Below, one piece after another: positions 1 through 8,524 of a stretch of DNA of 64,000 nt. Source of the stretch: Streptomyces pinistramenti. GTDB taxonomy: Bacteria > Actinomycetota > Actinomycetes > Streptomycetales > Streptomycetaceae. Positions within the stretch are counted from its first letter, which is position 1, and every line of letters begins with the position of its first letter. The translations under genes were made by a program, and so were the position numbers. The DNA is taken from contig NZ_JAJCXB010000031.1 in the NCBI RefSeq assembly GCF_020564935.1, forward strand, positions 1 to 64,000, given 5' to 3'. The notes under the pieces are model-generated. The model saw only the letters and a list, made by a program, of their open reading frames with translations, searched no databases and was not told where the DNA came from.

Positions 1-32
1 CGGCGGGACGGCAGACGGCCCCGGCGCGGCTC

Positions 33-941
33 CTACGCGAAGACGACCGTGCGGGTGCCGTTGAGCAGCACCCGGTGCTCGCTGTGCCACTTCACCGCGC
101 GGGCCAGCGCCTGGCACTCGACGTCGCGGCCGATCGCCACGAGTTGGTCGGGGGTGACGTCATGGCCGACCCGCTCGACCTCCTGCTCGATGATCGGGCC
201 CTCGTCGAGGTCGGCCGTCACGTAATGGGCCGTGGCACCGATGAGCTTCACGCCGCGGGCGTGCGCCTGGTGGTACGGCCGGGCGCCCTTGAAGCTCGGG
301 AGGAAGGAGTGGTGGATGTTGATGATCCGGCCGGACAGCGCCTTGCACAGGTCGTCGGAGAGCACCTGCATGTAGCGGGCCAGCACGACCAGCTCGATCC
401 GCTCCTCGCGGACCAGCTCCAGCAGCTCCGCCTCGGCCTGCGCCTTGGTGGCCCTGCTGACCGGAATGTGGCGGAACGGAATGCCGTACGAGCCGACCAG
501 CTCGGCGAAGTCCATGTGGTTGGAGACCACGGCGGCGATCTCGACCGGCAGCGCGCCGATCCGGGAGCGGAAGAGCAGGTCGTTCAGGCAGTGCCCGAAC
601 TTGGACACCATCAGGACGATGCGCATCTTCTCGTCGGCCCGGTGGATCTGCCAGTCCATCCGGAAGGAGTCGCCCACCGCGGCGAAGCTGGCGCGCAGCT
701 TCTCGACGTCGGACGGGGCGTCCGCGCTGAAGTGCACCCGCATGAAGAACAGTCCGGTGTCGCGGTCACCGAACTGCTGGCTGTCCTCGATGTTGCAGCC
801 CGTCATGAAGAGGTAGCTGGACACGGCGTGCACGATCCCCTTCTTGTCCGGGCAGGACAGCGTGAGGACGTACTGTTCGGCCCCGCCGTCCCGATCGTGG
901 GGACCGCCGGTACCGGGTGTGGTGGACTGCGACTCGCTCAT
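33..941 (-). CDS. purU: Formyltetrahydrofolate deformylase PurU
   Basis: Hydrolyses 10-formyl-THF to formate and THF, balancing one-carbon pools in the cytoplasm. The 302-aa product has an N-terminal ACT-like domain (about 22-105, with LSCPDKKGIVHAVSSYLF) and a formyltransferase fold from about 108. The catalytic region INIHHSFLPSFKGARPYHQA holds the Asn and His, and the Asp lies in DLDEGPIIEQEVERV. Length is normal for the family. The frame stays open far upstream, but the conserved domain begins just after the ATG at 941 (MSESQSTTP), so that start was chosen. The next leftward gene ends 32 bases upstream. Confidence 0.95.
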   Translation of the reverse strand: MSESQSTTPGTGGPHDRDGGAEQYVLTLSCPDKKGIVHAVSSYLFMTGCNIEDSQQFGDRDTGLFFMRVHFSADAPSDVEKLRASFAAVGDSFRMDWQIHRADEKMRIVLMVSKFGHCLNDLLFRSRIGALPVEIAAVVSNHMDFAELVGSYGIPFRHIPVSRATKAQAEAELLELVREERIELVVLARYMQVLSDDLCKALSGRIINIHHSFLPSFKGARPYHQAHARGVKLIGATAHYVTADLDEGPIIEQEVERVGHDVTPDQLVAIGRDVECQALARAVKWHSEHRVLLNGTRTVVFA

Positions 942-973
942 GACCTCATAGGGTCGCACACCCGCGCCGCTGC

Positions 974-1432
974 TCAGGCCGGGGCGCCGGCTCCGTGCGT
1001 CATGAGGGCCAGCACCTCCAGCGAGTGCGGCGGCGCGTCCGGGTCGTCGCCGTCGGCCGCCGCCAGCCGCAGATGCGCCTCCCGGGCCGCGCGTGCGGCC
1101 TCGGGCCAGGCGTGATGCTCGACGTACGCGGCGACCGGCGCGTCCGGCCCCACCTGGTGCATGATCCGCAGCACCCGCAGCACGGCGACGTCGACCAGGG
1201 CCGCTTCCTGCGTGTCCCGGAAGATCGTGCCGACGTATTTGTCCGCCGACCAGTTGTCCAGCCAGGTGTCCTCGACGAGCCGGTAGACCGCGTCGGTGAC
1301 GTCTCCGTACCCCGGGCGGCCGGCCAGCCAGGTCTCGCGCTGGAAGGCGGGGTCGGAGAGCATGTGCAGCGCGGAGCGCACATTGCTGCGCCAGCGCCAC
1401 CACGGCATGTCGTTGAGTGGCATGGCGCCCAT
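974..1432 (-). CDS. Conserved hypothetical protein
   Basis: Small acidic, soluble protein of about 150 aa just upstream of purU on the same strand. I do not recognise a catalytic family. It is rich in Trp and Asp (MPWWRW, RETWLAGRPGYGDV, DTWLDNWSADKYVGTIFRDTQE) and predicted helical, with no signal peptide or membrane segment. Position and orientation suggest co-transcription with purU. Start codons at 1480, 1432 and 1423 are all possible and none has a good Shine-Dalgarno. I chose 1432 because the residues before it are low-complexity basic. Confidence 0.75.
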   Translation of the reverse strand: MGAMPLNDMPWWRWRSNVRSALHMLSDPAFQRETWLAGRPGYGDVTDAVYRLVEDTWLDNWSADKYVGTIFRDTQEAALVDVAVLRVLRIMHQVGPDAPVAAYVEHHAWPEAARAAREAHLRLAAADGDDPDAPPHSLEVLALMTHGAGAPA

Positions 1433-1603
1433 GGTGGTCGAGCGGCGGCCGCGACGGGAAGACTTCTCCGAACCTTGCACAGTATTCGATCGTACGTTCC
1501 TCGCAGTGGATCATGCGCATCCCCCTGGAGTTCACCTCGACGTCACCATCCGTTGACCCGACGTCACTCACACGTTATGGGCGGACCGGAAGGCTTTCGC
1601 CAC

Positions 1604-2956
1604 ATGACCGGACGGCGACGCCCTTCCCCCCGCCCCTCCCCGCACACCTCACCGACGGCCCGCGCCTCGATGGTGGCGTGCACGGCGGTCGTCGCGTCGC
1701 TGCTCTCGGCCTGCGGCTCCCTCCCCGGAACCTCGGGGGCGTCCGGGGAGAAGGAGCCGGTCACGGTGATGACCTGGGCGCCCGAAGGCACCAGCACCAC
1801 CAACATGCCCGGTATGCCGGCCATGGCGCAGACGTATGCGCGCTGGGTCAACGCCGACGGCGGCATAGCGGGCCACCCGCTGAAGGTCCTCACCTGCAAC
1901 GACCGCAACGACTCGGCGGGCGCCACCCGGTGCGCACAGCGCGCGGTCGATCAGGGCGCGGTCGCCGTCGTGGGCTCGTACAGCCAGTTCGGCCGCTCCT
2001 TCATCTCGCCCCTTGAGGTCAACGGCATCCCGTTCATCGGCGGCTACGGCGCGTCGGACGAGGAGTTCGAGAGTCCGCTGTCCTACCCCGTCAACGGCGG
2101 CCAGGCGTCCCTGCTCGCCGGGAACGGCCGCCAGTTGGCGAGCAACTGCGGACGCGTCGCCCTGGTGCGGCCCGACACCATCCAGGGCGACCAGATGCCC
2201 TCGCTCCTCAACTCCGGCCTCCAGCAGGGCCACCGCAACCCGGTCACCGACATCCGGGCACCCGATGACGGCACGGACTACGCCACGGAGGTGCGGCGGG
2301 CGCTGGACGACGTCGGCGCCGACCCGGCCGTGTACGGCACCGCGCGGGCCGGCGGCGAAGCGCCCGGCTCCTGCGTGACGGCCTCGCTCGGCGACCACAC
2401 CGACGCGTTCTTCGACTCCTTCCGGCGGCTCCAGGAAGAGCGCCCCAAGGTGCACGTCGCCTCCGTGCTGGGCAGCGTCGGGCAGTCGCTGGTGACCCGC
2501 ACGGGCGGCAGGTCGGGGCCGCTGGAGGGCGCGTACCTCACCGGCTGGTACCCGGTCGCCAGTGACCCGCGCTGGAATCCGATGCGCAAGGTGATCAACG
2601 ACCACGCCTTCGGCGACAACCGCATCGACCCGGCCGACCAGGGAGTCCAGACGACCTGGATCGCCTACACCGTGCTGCGTTCCCTGGTGGAGCAGCTCGA
2701 CGCGCAGGGCACCGAGGAGATCACCTCGCACGCCCTCCAGAAGCTGCTGGACCACGGCAGCCACGCCATCGACACCGGCGGGCTGACCCCCAAGCTGCGC
2801 TGGCGGGCCGACGACATGCTCGCCGTGCAGGACTTCCCGCGCATCGTGAACGGCATGGTGACGTACCAGACCGTGGCGGACGGGCAGGTGCTCGCCGCGT
2901 CCGACGGGTTCGTGAACGTCGCCAGGACGCTGGAGCGGCGCCGCACCGACCTCTGA
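1604..2956 (+). CDS. Lipoprotein, branched-chain amino acid-type substrate-binding protein
   Basis: Extracytoplasmic solute-binding protein, probably lipid-anchored. A basic N-terminus and hydrophobic stretch lead to the lipobox LLSAC (Cys near residue 36). A type I periplasmic-binding fold follows (MTWAPEGTSTTNMPGMPAMAQTYARWVNADGGIAGHP at 63 on, then the DDRND/QRAVDQGAVAVVGSYS region), as in LivK-like receptors. About 450 aa is normal. No permease or ATPase genes adjoin, so it may serve an unlinked transporter or act as a sensor. The start at 1604 has GGAAGG upstream; ATG at 1577 is an alternative. Ligand unknown. Confidence 0.85.
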   Translation: MTGRRRPSPRPSPHTSPTARASMVACTAVVASLLSACGSLPGTSGASGEKEPVTVMTWAPEGTSTTNMPGMPAMAQTYARWVNADGGIAGHPLKVLTCNDRNDSAGATRCAQRAVDQGAVAVVGSYSQFGRSFISPLEVNGIPFIGGYGASDEEFESPLSYPVNGGQASLLAGNGRQLASNCGRVALVRPDTIQGDQMPSLLNSGLQQGHRNPVTDIRAPDDGTDYATEVRRALDDVGADPAVYGTARAGGEAPGSCVTASLGDHTDAFFDSFRRLQEERPKVHVASVLGSVGQSLVTRTGGRSGPLEGAYLTGWYPVASDPRWNPMRKVINDHAFGDNRIDPADQGVQTTWIAYTVLRSLVEQLDAQGTEEITSHALQKLLDHGSHAIDTGGLTPKLRWRADDMLAVQDFPRIVNGMVTYQTVADGQVLAASDGFVNVARTLERRRTDL

Positions 2957-2993
2957 GGCGAGGCTGCCGGGCGGGGCGACGCCTGCCGCCGGA

Positions 2994-4835
2994 TCAGAGG
3001 TCGCCGGGCTGGCGGGCCGTCAGCCCGTACTTCTGCGCGATCGGGTTCCAGATCTTGGCCGCCTGCTCCTTGGACTTGGTCGCGGTGCCGCTGGCCGCGG
3101 TGCCCTGAGCGGTCTGCTGGGTGTTACGGGCGTGGCCCTTGTGGCAGCCCTTCTTGCCGCCGACCTGCCCCGCCCAGGCCGCGTAGTGGTTGTCGGCCGC
3201 GGCGGACGACTTCCACGCGGAGGTCAGCGCCGCGGTCAGCTCCGCGTGCTGCGGGATCTTGTCGACCGGCAGCTGCTGGAGCCGCGAGACCAGGTCGTTG
3301 CGCTGCGCCGCTGCGGACTTCAGGGCCTTGGCCGACTCGCCGAGCTTGTCGCAGCTGCGGATGCTCTTGACCGCATTGACCACGGCGGAGCGGCTGTTGT
3401 TGCTGTCGCCGAGCAGCGCGTCCAGCTTCTTGGCCTGTTCCTGGGCCGGGTCGGCGGCCGGCTTCGACGGCGGCTTCTCCTTCGCGGCCTGCTCGGACGA
3501 GCCGCCGGTCTCCTTCTTCGTCCCGCCGTCGGCGCTGTCGTCGCCGCTGAGCGCCCAGCCGACGCCGAGCCCGGCGCCCGCCAGCACGACGACGATGATG
3601 CCCACGATCGCGACCGGCGCCAGCCGCTTGCGCCGCCCGCCGGACCCGTCGTCGTCATACGAAGGCTGCGGCTCGTAACCGCCGCCCTGCGGGGGGAAGT
3701 TCTGCTGTCCGTAGCCCTGTCCCGGGCCCTGCCGGTCGTACGGCGGCGGGGCCTGGTCGTCGAAGCGCGGCAGCTGGGCGGTGGCGTCGGGGATGTCGCC
3801 GGGCCGGCCCGCGGTGCCGGAGTCCGTGCGGAACAGCCCGTCGAACTCGGCGGGTGTCGGGCGGTCGGCGGGGGCTCCGGGCGCTCCGGGGCGTACACCG
3901 AAGGGAGCGGCGGGCGGCGGGGTGCCGGGGCCGACCGGGGGGATCAGCTGCGTCGCCTCCGAGCCGTCCGGCGGCTGCGGTGTCCGCTGCCCCTGGCCCG
4001 TCGCACGGTTCTTGGGCGGCTTGACGGTACGCAGCATCTGCGTGGATTCGCCGGGGGTTTCGGGCCGCGCGGACGCCTCGGGCGGCAGCGGTGCGGCGCC
4101 GGGCGGGCCGCCGTGCGCGCCGATGGGCGGGATGAGGGCCGTCGCCTCGGCATCGCCCGCGGCGGGCGGCATCGGGGCGGCGGGCTGCGGGGCCGCCTTC
4201 TCCAGCCGGCCCGACGGCGGCTGCGCCGCGTGCGGCTGCTGCGGCTGCCCGAACGGCTGGTGCTGGTCGTACGCCTGCTGTCCGTACGGCTGCGGCGGCT
4301 GCTGTCCGTAGCCGTGCTGCCCGCCGAAGGACTGTCCCTCGGGCGGCAGCGCGCCGGACGGGGCCGCGCCGGGGCCGCCCTGACCGTGTGGGCCCTGCGC
4401 CCCGAAGGGGGGTATCAGAGCGGTCGCCTCGGCGTCGCCCGCGGGGGGCGGCAGCTGGCCCGGTGTCTGCGGGGATATCTGCGTTCCGGGCGCCTGGGGC
4501 TGCGGCGGCATGGCGGGCGGCAGGGGCGGCACCGGTGGCTGGGCCTGTAGCGGCGGGAACCCCGGGGGCTGTGGCTGGTAGGGCTGCTGCGGCATCGGTG
4601 CCCGGCCGTAGTCCTGGCCGTATCCCTGCGACTGACCGTGATCCTGGCCCTGGCCGTACGGCTGCTGGGGGGCCTGCTGGTCGGGGCCCCAGGGCTGACC
4701 CCAGGGCTGGCCGGCCGACGGTGCGGCCTGCGGGGCGGGCACCCACGGCTCACCGTTGGCGGGCAGCACCACACCCTCTCGCGCGGGACCGGCCGCAGAA
4801 TTCTGCGGGTCGTGGCCCTGTCCGCTCTGCGTCAC
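2994..4835 (-). CDS. Pro/Gln-rich single-pass membrane protein
   Basis: A 613-aa protein whose first 400 residues are low-complexity Pro/Gln/Gly/Tyr (YGQ and PPQ runs). They contain three spaced copies of a short motif: EATALIPPFGA, EATALIPPIGA and EATQLIPPVGP. A single membrane helix follows a basic RRKR stretch (about 405-430, APVAIVGIIVVVLAGAGLGVG). The charged, helical outer domain (about 450-613) has two Cys residues. Topology is cytoplasmic disordered N-terminus, extracellular C-terminus. Function unknown. Disordered tails with Thr-containing motifs often serve as phosphorylation or FHA-binding platforms in actinobacteria, but that is only a suggestion. Confidence 0.85.
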   Translation of the reverse strand: MTQSGQGHDPQNSAAGPAREGVVLPANGEPWVPAPQAAPSAGQPWGQPWGPDQQAPQQPYGQGQDHGQSQGYGQDYGRAPMPQQPYQPQPPGFPPLQAQPPVPPLPPAMPPQPQAPGTQISPQTPGQLPPPAGDAEATALIPPFGAQGPHGQGGPGAAPSGALPPEGQSFGGQHGYGQQPPQPYGQQAYDQHQPFGQPQQPHAAQPPSGRLEKAAPQPAAPMPPAAGDAEATALIPPIGAHGGPPGAAPLPPEASARPETPGESTQMLRTVKPPKNRATGQGQRTPQPPDGSEATQLIPPVGPGTPPPAAPFGVRPGAPGAPADRPTPAEFDGLFRTDSGTAGRPGDIPDATAQLPRFDDQAPPPYDRQGPGQGYGQQNFPPQGGGYEPQPSYDDDGSGGRRKRLAPVAIVGIIVVVLAGAGLGVGWALSGDDSADGGTKKETGGSSEQAAKEKPPSKPAADPAQEQAKKLDALLGDSNNSRSAVVNAVKSIRSCDKLGESAKALKSAAAQRNDLVSRLQQLPVDKIPQHAELTAALTSAWKSSAAADNHYAAWAGQVGGKKGCHKGHARNTQQTAQGTAASGTATKSKEQAAKIWNPIAQKYGLTARQPGDL

Positions 4836-5016
4836 CGGGACTCCTACCCTCTGCTGACCTACGGAATCGTCGGCTCACGCTACCGGGTCGCAGCAACGTT
4901 CGACCACGTCCCCTGGTCACCCCCCTGTCCGCCGGGGGCGGCGCAGGTCCGGCCCGCGTGGTGGGAACCGGGCGGCCGGGCCCCCGACCGGTGCGCCCGG
5001 TCCCGGCCCGCCCCGT

Positions 5017-6408
5017 TCATGCCACCGCGCGCAGTTCCAGCCGTGCGCCGAATTCCCTTACCACCGGCTCGTCCCGGTACGGTTCGAGCCGCTGCTGGAA
5101 CTCGTCGAGGTACTCCGTGCCGCGGTGCGAGCGCAGTCCGCCGAGCAACTCGACGGCCTGGGTTGCCGTTTGACAGGCCAGTTCGACCTCGCGCTGCTGC
5201 ACCTGGGAGCCGGCCAGCAGGACGAGTCCGATGGCACGGCGGCGGGCCCGGCCCGGCGGATGTCCGTCCAGCGCTTCCTGTGCGCACGCGCCCGCCGCTG
5301 CGGCCTGGCCCAGGTCGCGGTGGCAGTGGGCGAGTTCATCGGCCAGATACGCCGGGGTGAAATGCCGGATCCAGTCCGGATCATCCCCGGAGTCGGGCTT
5401 GTCCTCGGCGCGTTCCATCGCGGTCAGCGCGTGGGTGACCACCGTCTGAAAGGCCCGGCCGTCGCCCATCAGCGCGTGCCCGCGCGCCTCCGCGGCGCAG
5501 AACATCGCCTCGGCGCGCGGCGTGATCTGCCCGCGTGCCCCTTCCTGGGCGGCCCGCGCGAGCTGGGCGATCTCGCGTGGATTGCCCAGCGAGGCGGCGA
5601 GGTGGCTCATGCTCGCGGCCAGCACGTAGCCGCCGTAGCCGCGGTCACCCGCCGCCTGCGCCAGACGCAGCGCCTGGATGTAGTAGCGCTGGGCGAGCCC
5701 GGCCTGGCCGGTGTCGACGGCCATGTAGCCGGCCAGTTCCGTCAACCGCGCCACGGCGGCGAACAGTTCACGTCCGACGGATTCCCGGTACGACCCGGCG
5801 AGCAGGCCGGACACCACGCTGTTGAGGTAGTGGACGACGACCGGCCGGACGTGTCCGCTGCCGAATTGGTGGTCGAGTTCGCCGAGCGCCGCGGTCATGG
5901 CGCGTACCGCCTCGACGTCGGCGAGCCCGACCCGCGCCCCGGCACTGCGGGCGACCTGCGCGTCCGCTCCGCTGATCAGCCAGTCGCGGCTGGGTTCGAC
6001 GAGCGCGGACGCGGCGACCGTGGATCCGCTCAGGAAGTCGCGGCGGCCGACGTCGCTGCGCCACAGTTCGCAGACCTGCTCGATCGCGCCGACCACGGTC
6101 GGCGAGAACTGGAGTCCCACACCGGACGCCAGGTTCTTGCCGTCCGCCATCCCGATCTCGTCGATGGTGACCGTGCGGCCGAGCTTGCGGCCCAGCGACT
6201 CGGCGATGACGGCCGGGGCCCGGCCGCGCGGCTGCTGTCCGCGCAGCCAGCGGGCCACCGAGGTCTTGTCGTACCTCAGGTCGAGGCCGTGTTCGGCACC
6301 GCACATGTTGACGCGGCGGGCGAGCCCGGCGTTGGAGCAGGCGGCTTCCTGGATGAGCGCCTGCAGCCTCTCATTGGGCTGCCGGGCGACTAGTGGCCTT
6401 GCGGCCAT
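5017..6408 (-). CDS. HTH/TPR transcriptional regulator, NsdA-like family
   Basis: Cytoplasmic regulator of 463 aa. The N-terminal DNA-binding region contains NERLQALIQEAACSNAGLAR and YDKTSVARWLRGQQPRGRAP. The latter is the signature of the Streptomyces family that includes NsdA, a negative regulator of sporulation and antibiotic production (family recalled from memory). The rest is helical and TPR-like (AGYMAVDTGQAGLAQRYYIQ and AHCHRDLGQAAAAGACAQEA). ATG at 6408 gives the expected N-terminus. A symmetric GATATC-CCG-GATATC lies about 70 bases upstream. Targets are unknown. Confidence 0.85.
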   Translation of the reverse strand: MAARPLVARQPNERLQALIQEAACSNAGLARRVNMCGAEHGLDLRYDKTSVARWLRGQQPRGRAPAVIAESLGRKLGRTVTIDEIGMADGKNLASGVGLQFSPTVVGAIEQVCELWRSDVGRRDFLSGSTVAASALVEPSRDWLISGADAQVARSAGARVGLADVEAVRAMTAALGELDHQFGSGHVRPVVVHYLNSVVSGLLAGSYRESVGRELFAAVARLTELAGYMAVDTGQAGLAQRYYIQALRLAQAAGDRGYGGYVLAASMSHLAASLGNPREIAQLARAAQEGARGQITPRAEAMFCAAEARGHALMGDGRAFQTVVTHALTAMERAEDKPDSGDDPDWIRHFTPAYLADELAHCHRDLGQAAAAGACAQEALDGHPPGRARRRAIGLVLLAGSQVQQREVELACQTATQAVELLGGLRSHRGTEYLDEFQQRLEPYRDEPVVREFGARLELRAVA

Positions 6409-6474
6409 GCTGTACCCCCTATTGCTGCTGCGCGTTCACCGTCGAACGCCGTTGACCCCGATCAATTCCCCACA

Positions 6475-6489
6475 GATATCCCGGATATC
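6475..6489. promoter_or_regulatory. Short symmetric element upstream of the HTH/TPR regulator
   Basis: GATATC-CCG-GATATC is both an inverted and a direct repeat, 67-81 bases before the regulator start at 6408. It could be an autoregulatory operator. The rest of 6409-6877 (about 470 bases) shows no gene on either strand. Confidence 0.3.
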
Positions 6490-6877
6490 CGAGACACACC
6501 GGATACGAGCGATAAGTGTGATGCGAGCGATGCCCGGGATGTACGGGACTCCCCCTGCCCCTGACGCATCCCGCACGAGGTGCCCACCCGGCGCAGGACC
6601 GCGTGCCGGCCGTGGTGGTGAACGATGAAAAGAGGTGGTGGCGCGCGGTGTTGCGGTGATTCTTCGGCGCCGCGGTGCCCGGGTTCGATCCCGGTGCACG
6701 GCGCGGCCTGCCGCCGGGCGGCCGCTCCGCCCGGCACGCGGGTGGCTACCCGCTTCCGGTGTCACTCCCGCATACGCGCCCCCACCGGTGCACCCATGCG
6801 CCCCACGTGCACAGATGATGCGCCGGGAGGGGCACGTTTCGCCCGTAACCCTTGACGTCAAGGGGAGTTGACCGATC

Positions 6878-7549
6878 GTGGACAAGACCATCGGAGTCAC
6901 CGAAGCCGTACAGATCCCGACGCAGCGCGGCGAGCAGCTGCCCGACATCGCGGCGCGGTACGCGGAGGATCGGCATTGGGACGTGTTCGCCGGCGCCTGG
7001 CTGGAGGACAACGGCCGGTCGCTGCGGTGCTCGTGCGGGGCCGCCGGCTGCGCGGCGCCCGGCGCGCACCCCGTCGCCGCCGACTGGGCGGGCCAGGCCA
7101 CCGGCAGCGGTCCGGCCGTCCGCCGGATGTGGGCGAAGCAGCCGCGGGCGTCGATCCTGCTGCCGACGGGCCGTTCGTTCGAGGCACTTGACGTCCCGGA
7201 GACCGCGGGCTGCCTGGCGCTGGCCCGTATGGAACGGATGGATGTGCCGCTGGGTCCGGTGACCCGTACCCCTGGCCGCCGGATGCTCTTCCTCGTCCTT
7301 CCCGGCGCCGGGGCGAAGGTGCACTCCCTGGTGCGGGGCCTGGGCCGGCAGCCGGCCACGCTGGATCTGGTCTGCCGCGGCGAGGGCGAGTACATCGCCG
7401 CGCCGCCGACCCGCATCGGGGCGCACGGCGCGGTCCAGTGGGCGCGGCGCCCCACATCGGCCAACCGCTGGCTGCCCGACGCCGAGGAGCTGATCAGCTC
7501 GCTCGCGTACGCCTGCTCACGCGACGGGGCGGCCGGCCGGGCCCGTTGA
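6878..7549 (+). CDS. Bifunctional DNA primase/polymerase-like (Prim-Pol) domain protein
   Basis: A 223-aa protein resembling the N-terminal primase-polymerase domain of actinobacterial proteins: a Cys cluster (CSCGAAGCAAPGAHP), then PTGRSFEALDVP and a late LDLVCRGEGEYIAAPPTRIG. The canonical acidic catalytic motif is weak: only the D of FEALDVP is clear. Activity is therefore doubtful and it may be a divergent paralogue. The GTG start has AGGGGAG 10 bases upstream. It diverges from the NsdA-like gene. Confidence 0.75.
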   Translation: MDKTIGVTEAVQIPTQRGEQLPDIAARYAEDRHWDVFAGAWLEDNGRSLRCSCGAAGCAAPGAHPVAADWAGQATGSGPAVRRMWAKQPRASILLPTGRSFEALDVPETAGCLALARMERMDVPLGPVTRTPGRRMLFLVLPGAGAKVHSLVRGLGRQPATLDLVCRGEGEYIAAPPTRIGAHGAVQWARRPTSANRWLPDAEELISSLAYACSRDGAAGRAR

Positions 7550-7684
7550 GCCCCTGATGGCGCCCGCCGTACCCGCCTGTAGCTGCGGGCGCCGGCTCCC
7601 CGGCCCGAGCCTCGTCCCACCCGTATCGTGGGATGCCGACGGGGGCGCGAACGGCCCCTGCGGGGACGTCGAAGGGCGGGGCCG

Positions 7685-8524
7685 GTGACGAACGAACCGG
7701 AGCAGAACACGGGGCGGGCCGAGGGCGATGGGGAGCGGACCGGTGGCGGCACGGCCGTGCCTGCCGTGCGGATCCAGGGCCTCACGAAGCGGTTCGGCAC
7801 CCAGGTGGCCGTCGCGGGAATCGATCTGACGCTGCCGGCCGGCCGGTTCATCGGGCTCGTCGGGCCCAACGGCGCAGGCAAGACCACGACATTGTCGATG
7901 GTGACGGGGCTGCTGCGGCCGGATTCCGGACAGGTCGAGATCGGCGGGCACGACGTCTGGCAGGACCCGGTGGCGGTCAAGTCCCGGATCGGGGTGCTGC
8001 CCGAGGGGCTGCGGCTCTTCGAGCGGCTGTCCGGGCGCGAACTCCTCAGCTATATCGGACGGTTGCGGGGCCTGCCGGGCGACGAGGTCGACAAGCGTGC
8101 GGCGCAGCTGCTGGACGTACTCGACCTCTCGGGCTCGCAGAACAAACTGGTCGTCGACTACTCCACCGGCATGCGCAAGAAGATCGGGCTGGCCGCGGCG
8201 CTGCTGCACAACCCCGAAATCCTCTTCCTGGACGAGCCGTTCGAGGGCGTCGACCCGGTGTCGGCGCAGACCATCCGCGGCGTCCTGGAGCGCTACACCG
8301 CCTCCGGGGCGACGGTGATCTTCTCCAGCCATGTGATGGAACTGGTCGAATCGCTGTGCGACTGGGTGGCGGTGATCGCCGCCGGGCGCATCCGGGCGCA
8401 GGGCACGCTCGCCGAGGTACGCGGCGACGCCCCCTCGCTCCAGGAGGCGTTCCTCGAACTGGTCGGCGCCGGCCGCCGCCGCGCCGGGCAGAACCTCGAC
8501 TGGCTGGGTGGCGGCGCCCGATGA
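7685..8524 (+). CDS. ABC transporter ATP-binding protein
   Basis: ATPase subunit (279 aa) of an ABC exporter. Walker A GPNGAGKTTT is near residue 60, the signature YSTGMRKK near 159 and Walker B ILFLDEP near 178, with a following EGVDPVS D-loop and the SSHVMEL switch His. About 30 extra N-terminal residues are disordered. The stop overlaps the permease start (ATGA), so the two are co-translated. The GTG start follows a G-rich Shine-Dalgarno. The type matches the drug/Na+ efflux (CcmA-like) class; the substrate is unknown. Confidence 0.93.
   Translation: MTNEPEQNTGRAEGDGERTGGGTAVPAVRIQGLTKRFGTQVAVAGIDLTLPAGRFIGLVGPNGAGKTTTLSMVTGLLRPDSGQVEIGGHDVWQDPVAVKSRIGVLPEGLRLFERLSGRELLSYIGRLRGLPGDEVDKRAAQLLDVLDLSGSQNKLVVDYSTGMRKKIGLAAALLHNPEILFLDEPFEGVDPVSAQTIRGVLERYTASGATVIFSSHVMELVESLCDWVAVIAAGRIRAQGTLAEVRGDAPSLQEAFLELVGAGRRRAGQNLDWLGGGAR

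Noticed and set aside
6669..6710. tRNA-like T-arm (GGGTTCGATCCC) in the gap before the Prim-Pol gene
   Set aside because: The stem would need a 6-base loop, and no D arm, anticodon arm or pairing acceptor stem fits on either side.
6409..6877. A possible coding frame in the gap next to the NsdA-like gene
   Set aside because: Frames seen there lack codon bias, start signals and any recognisable motif.
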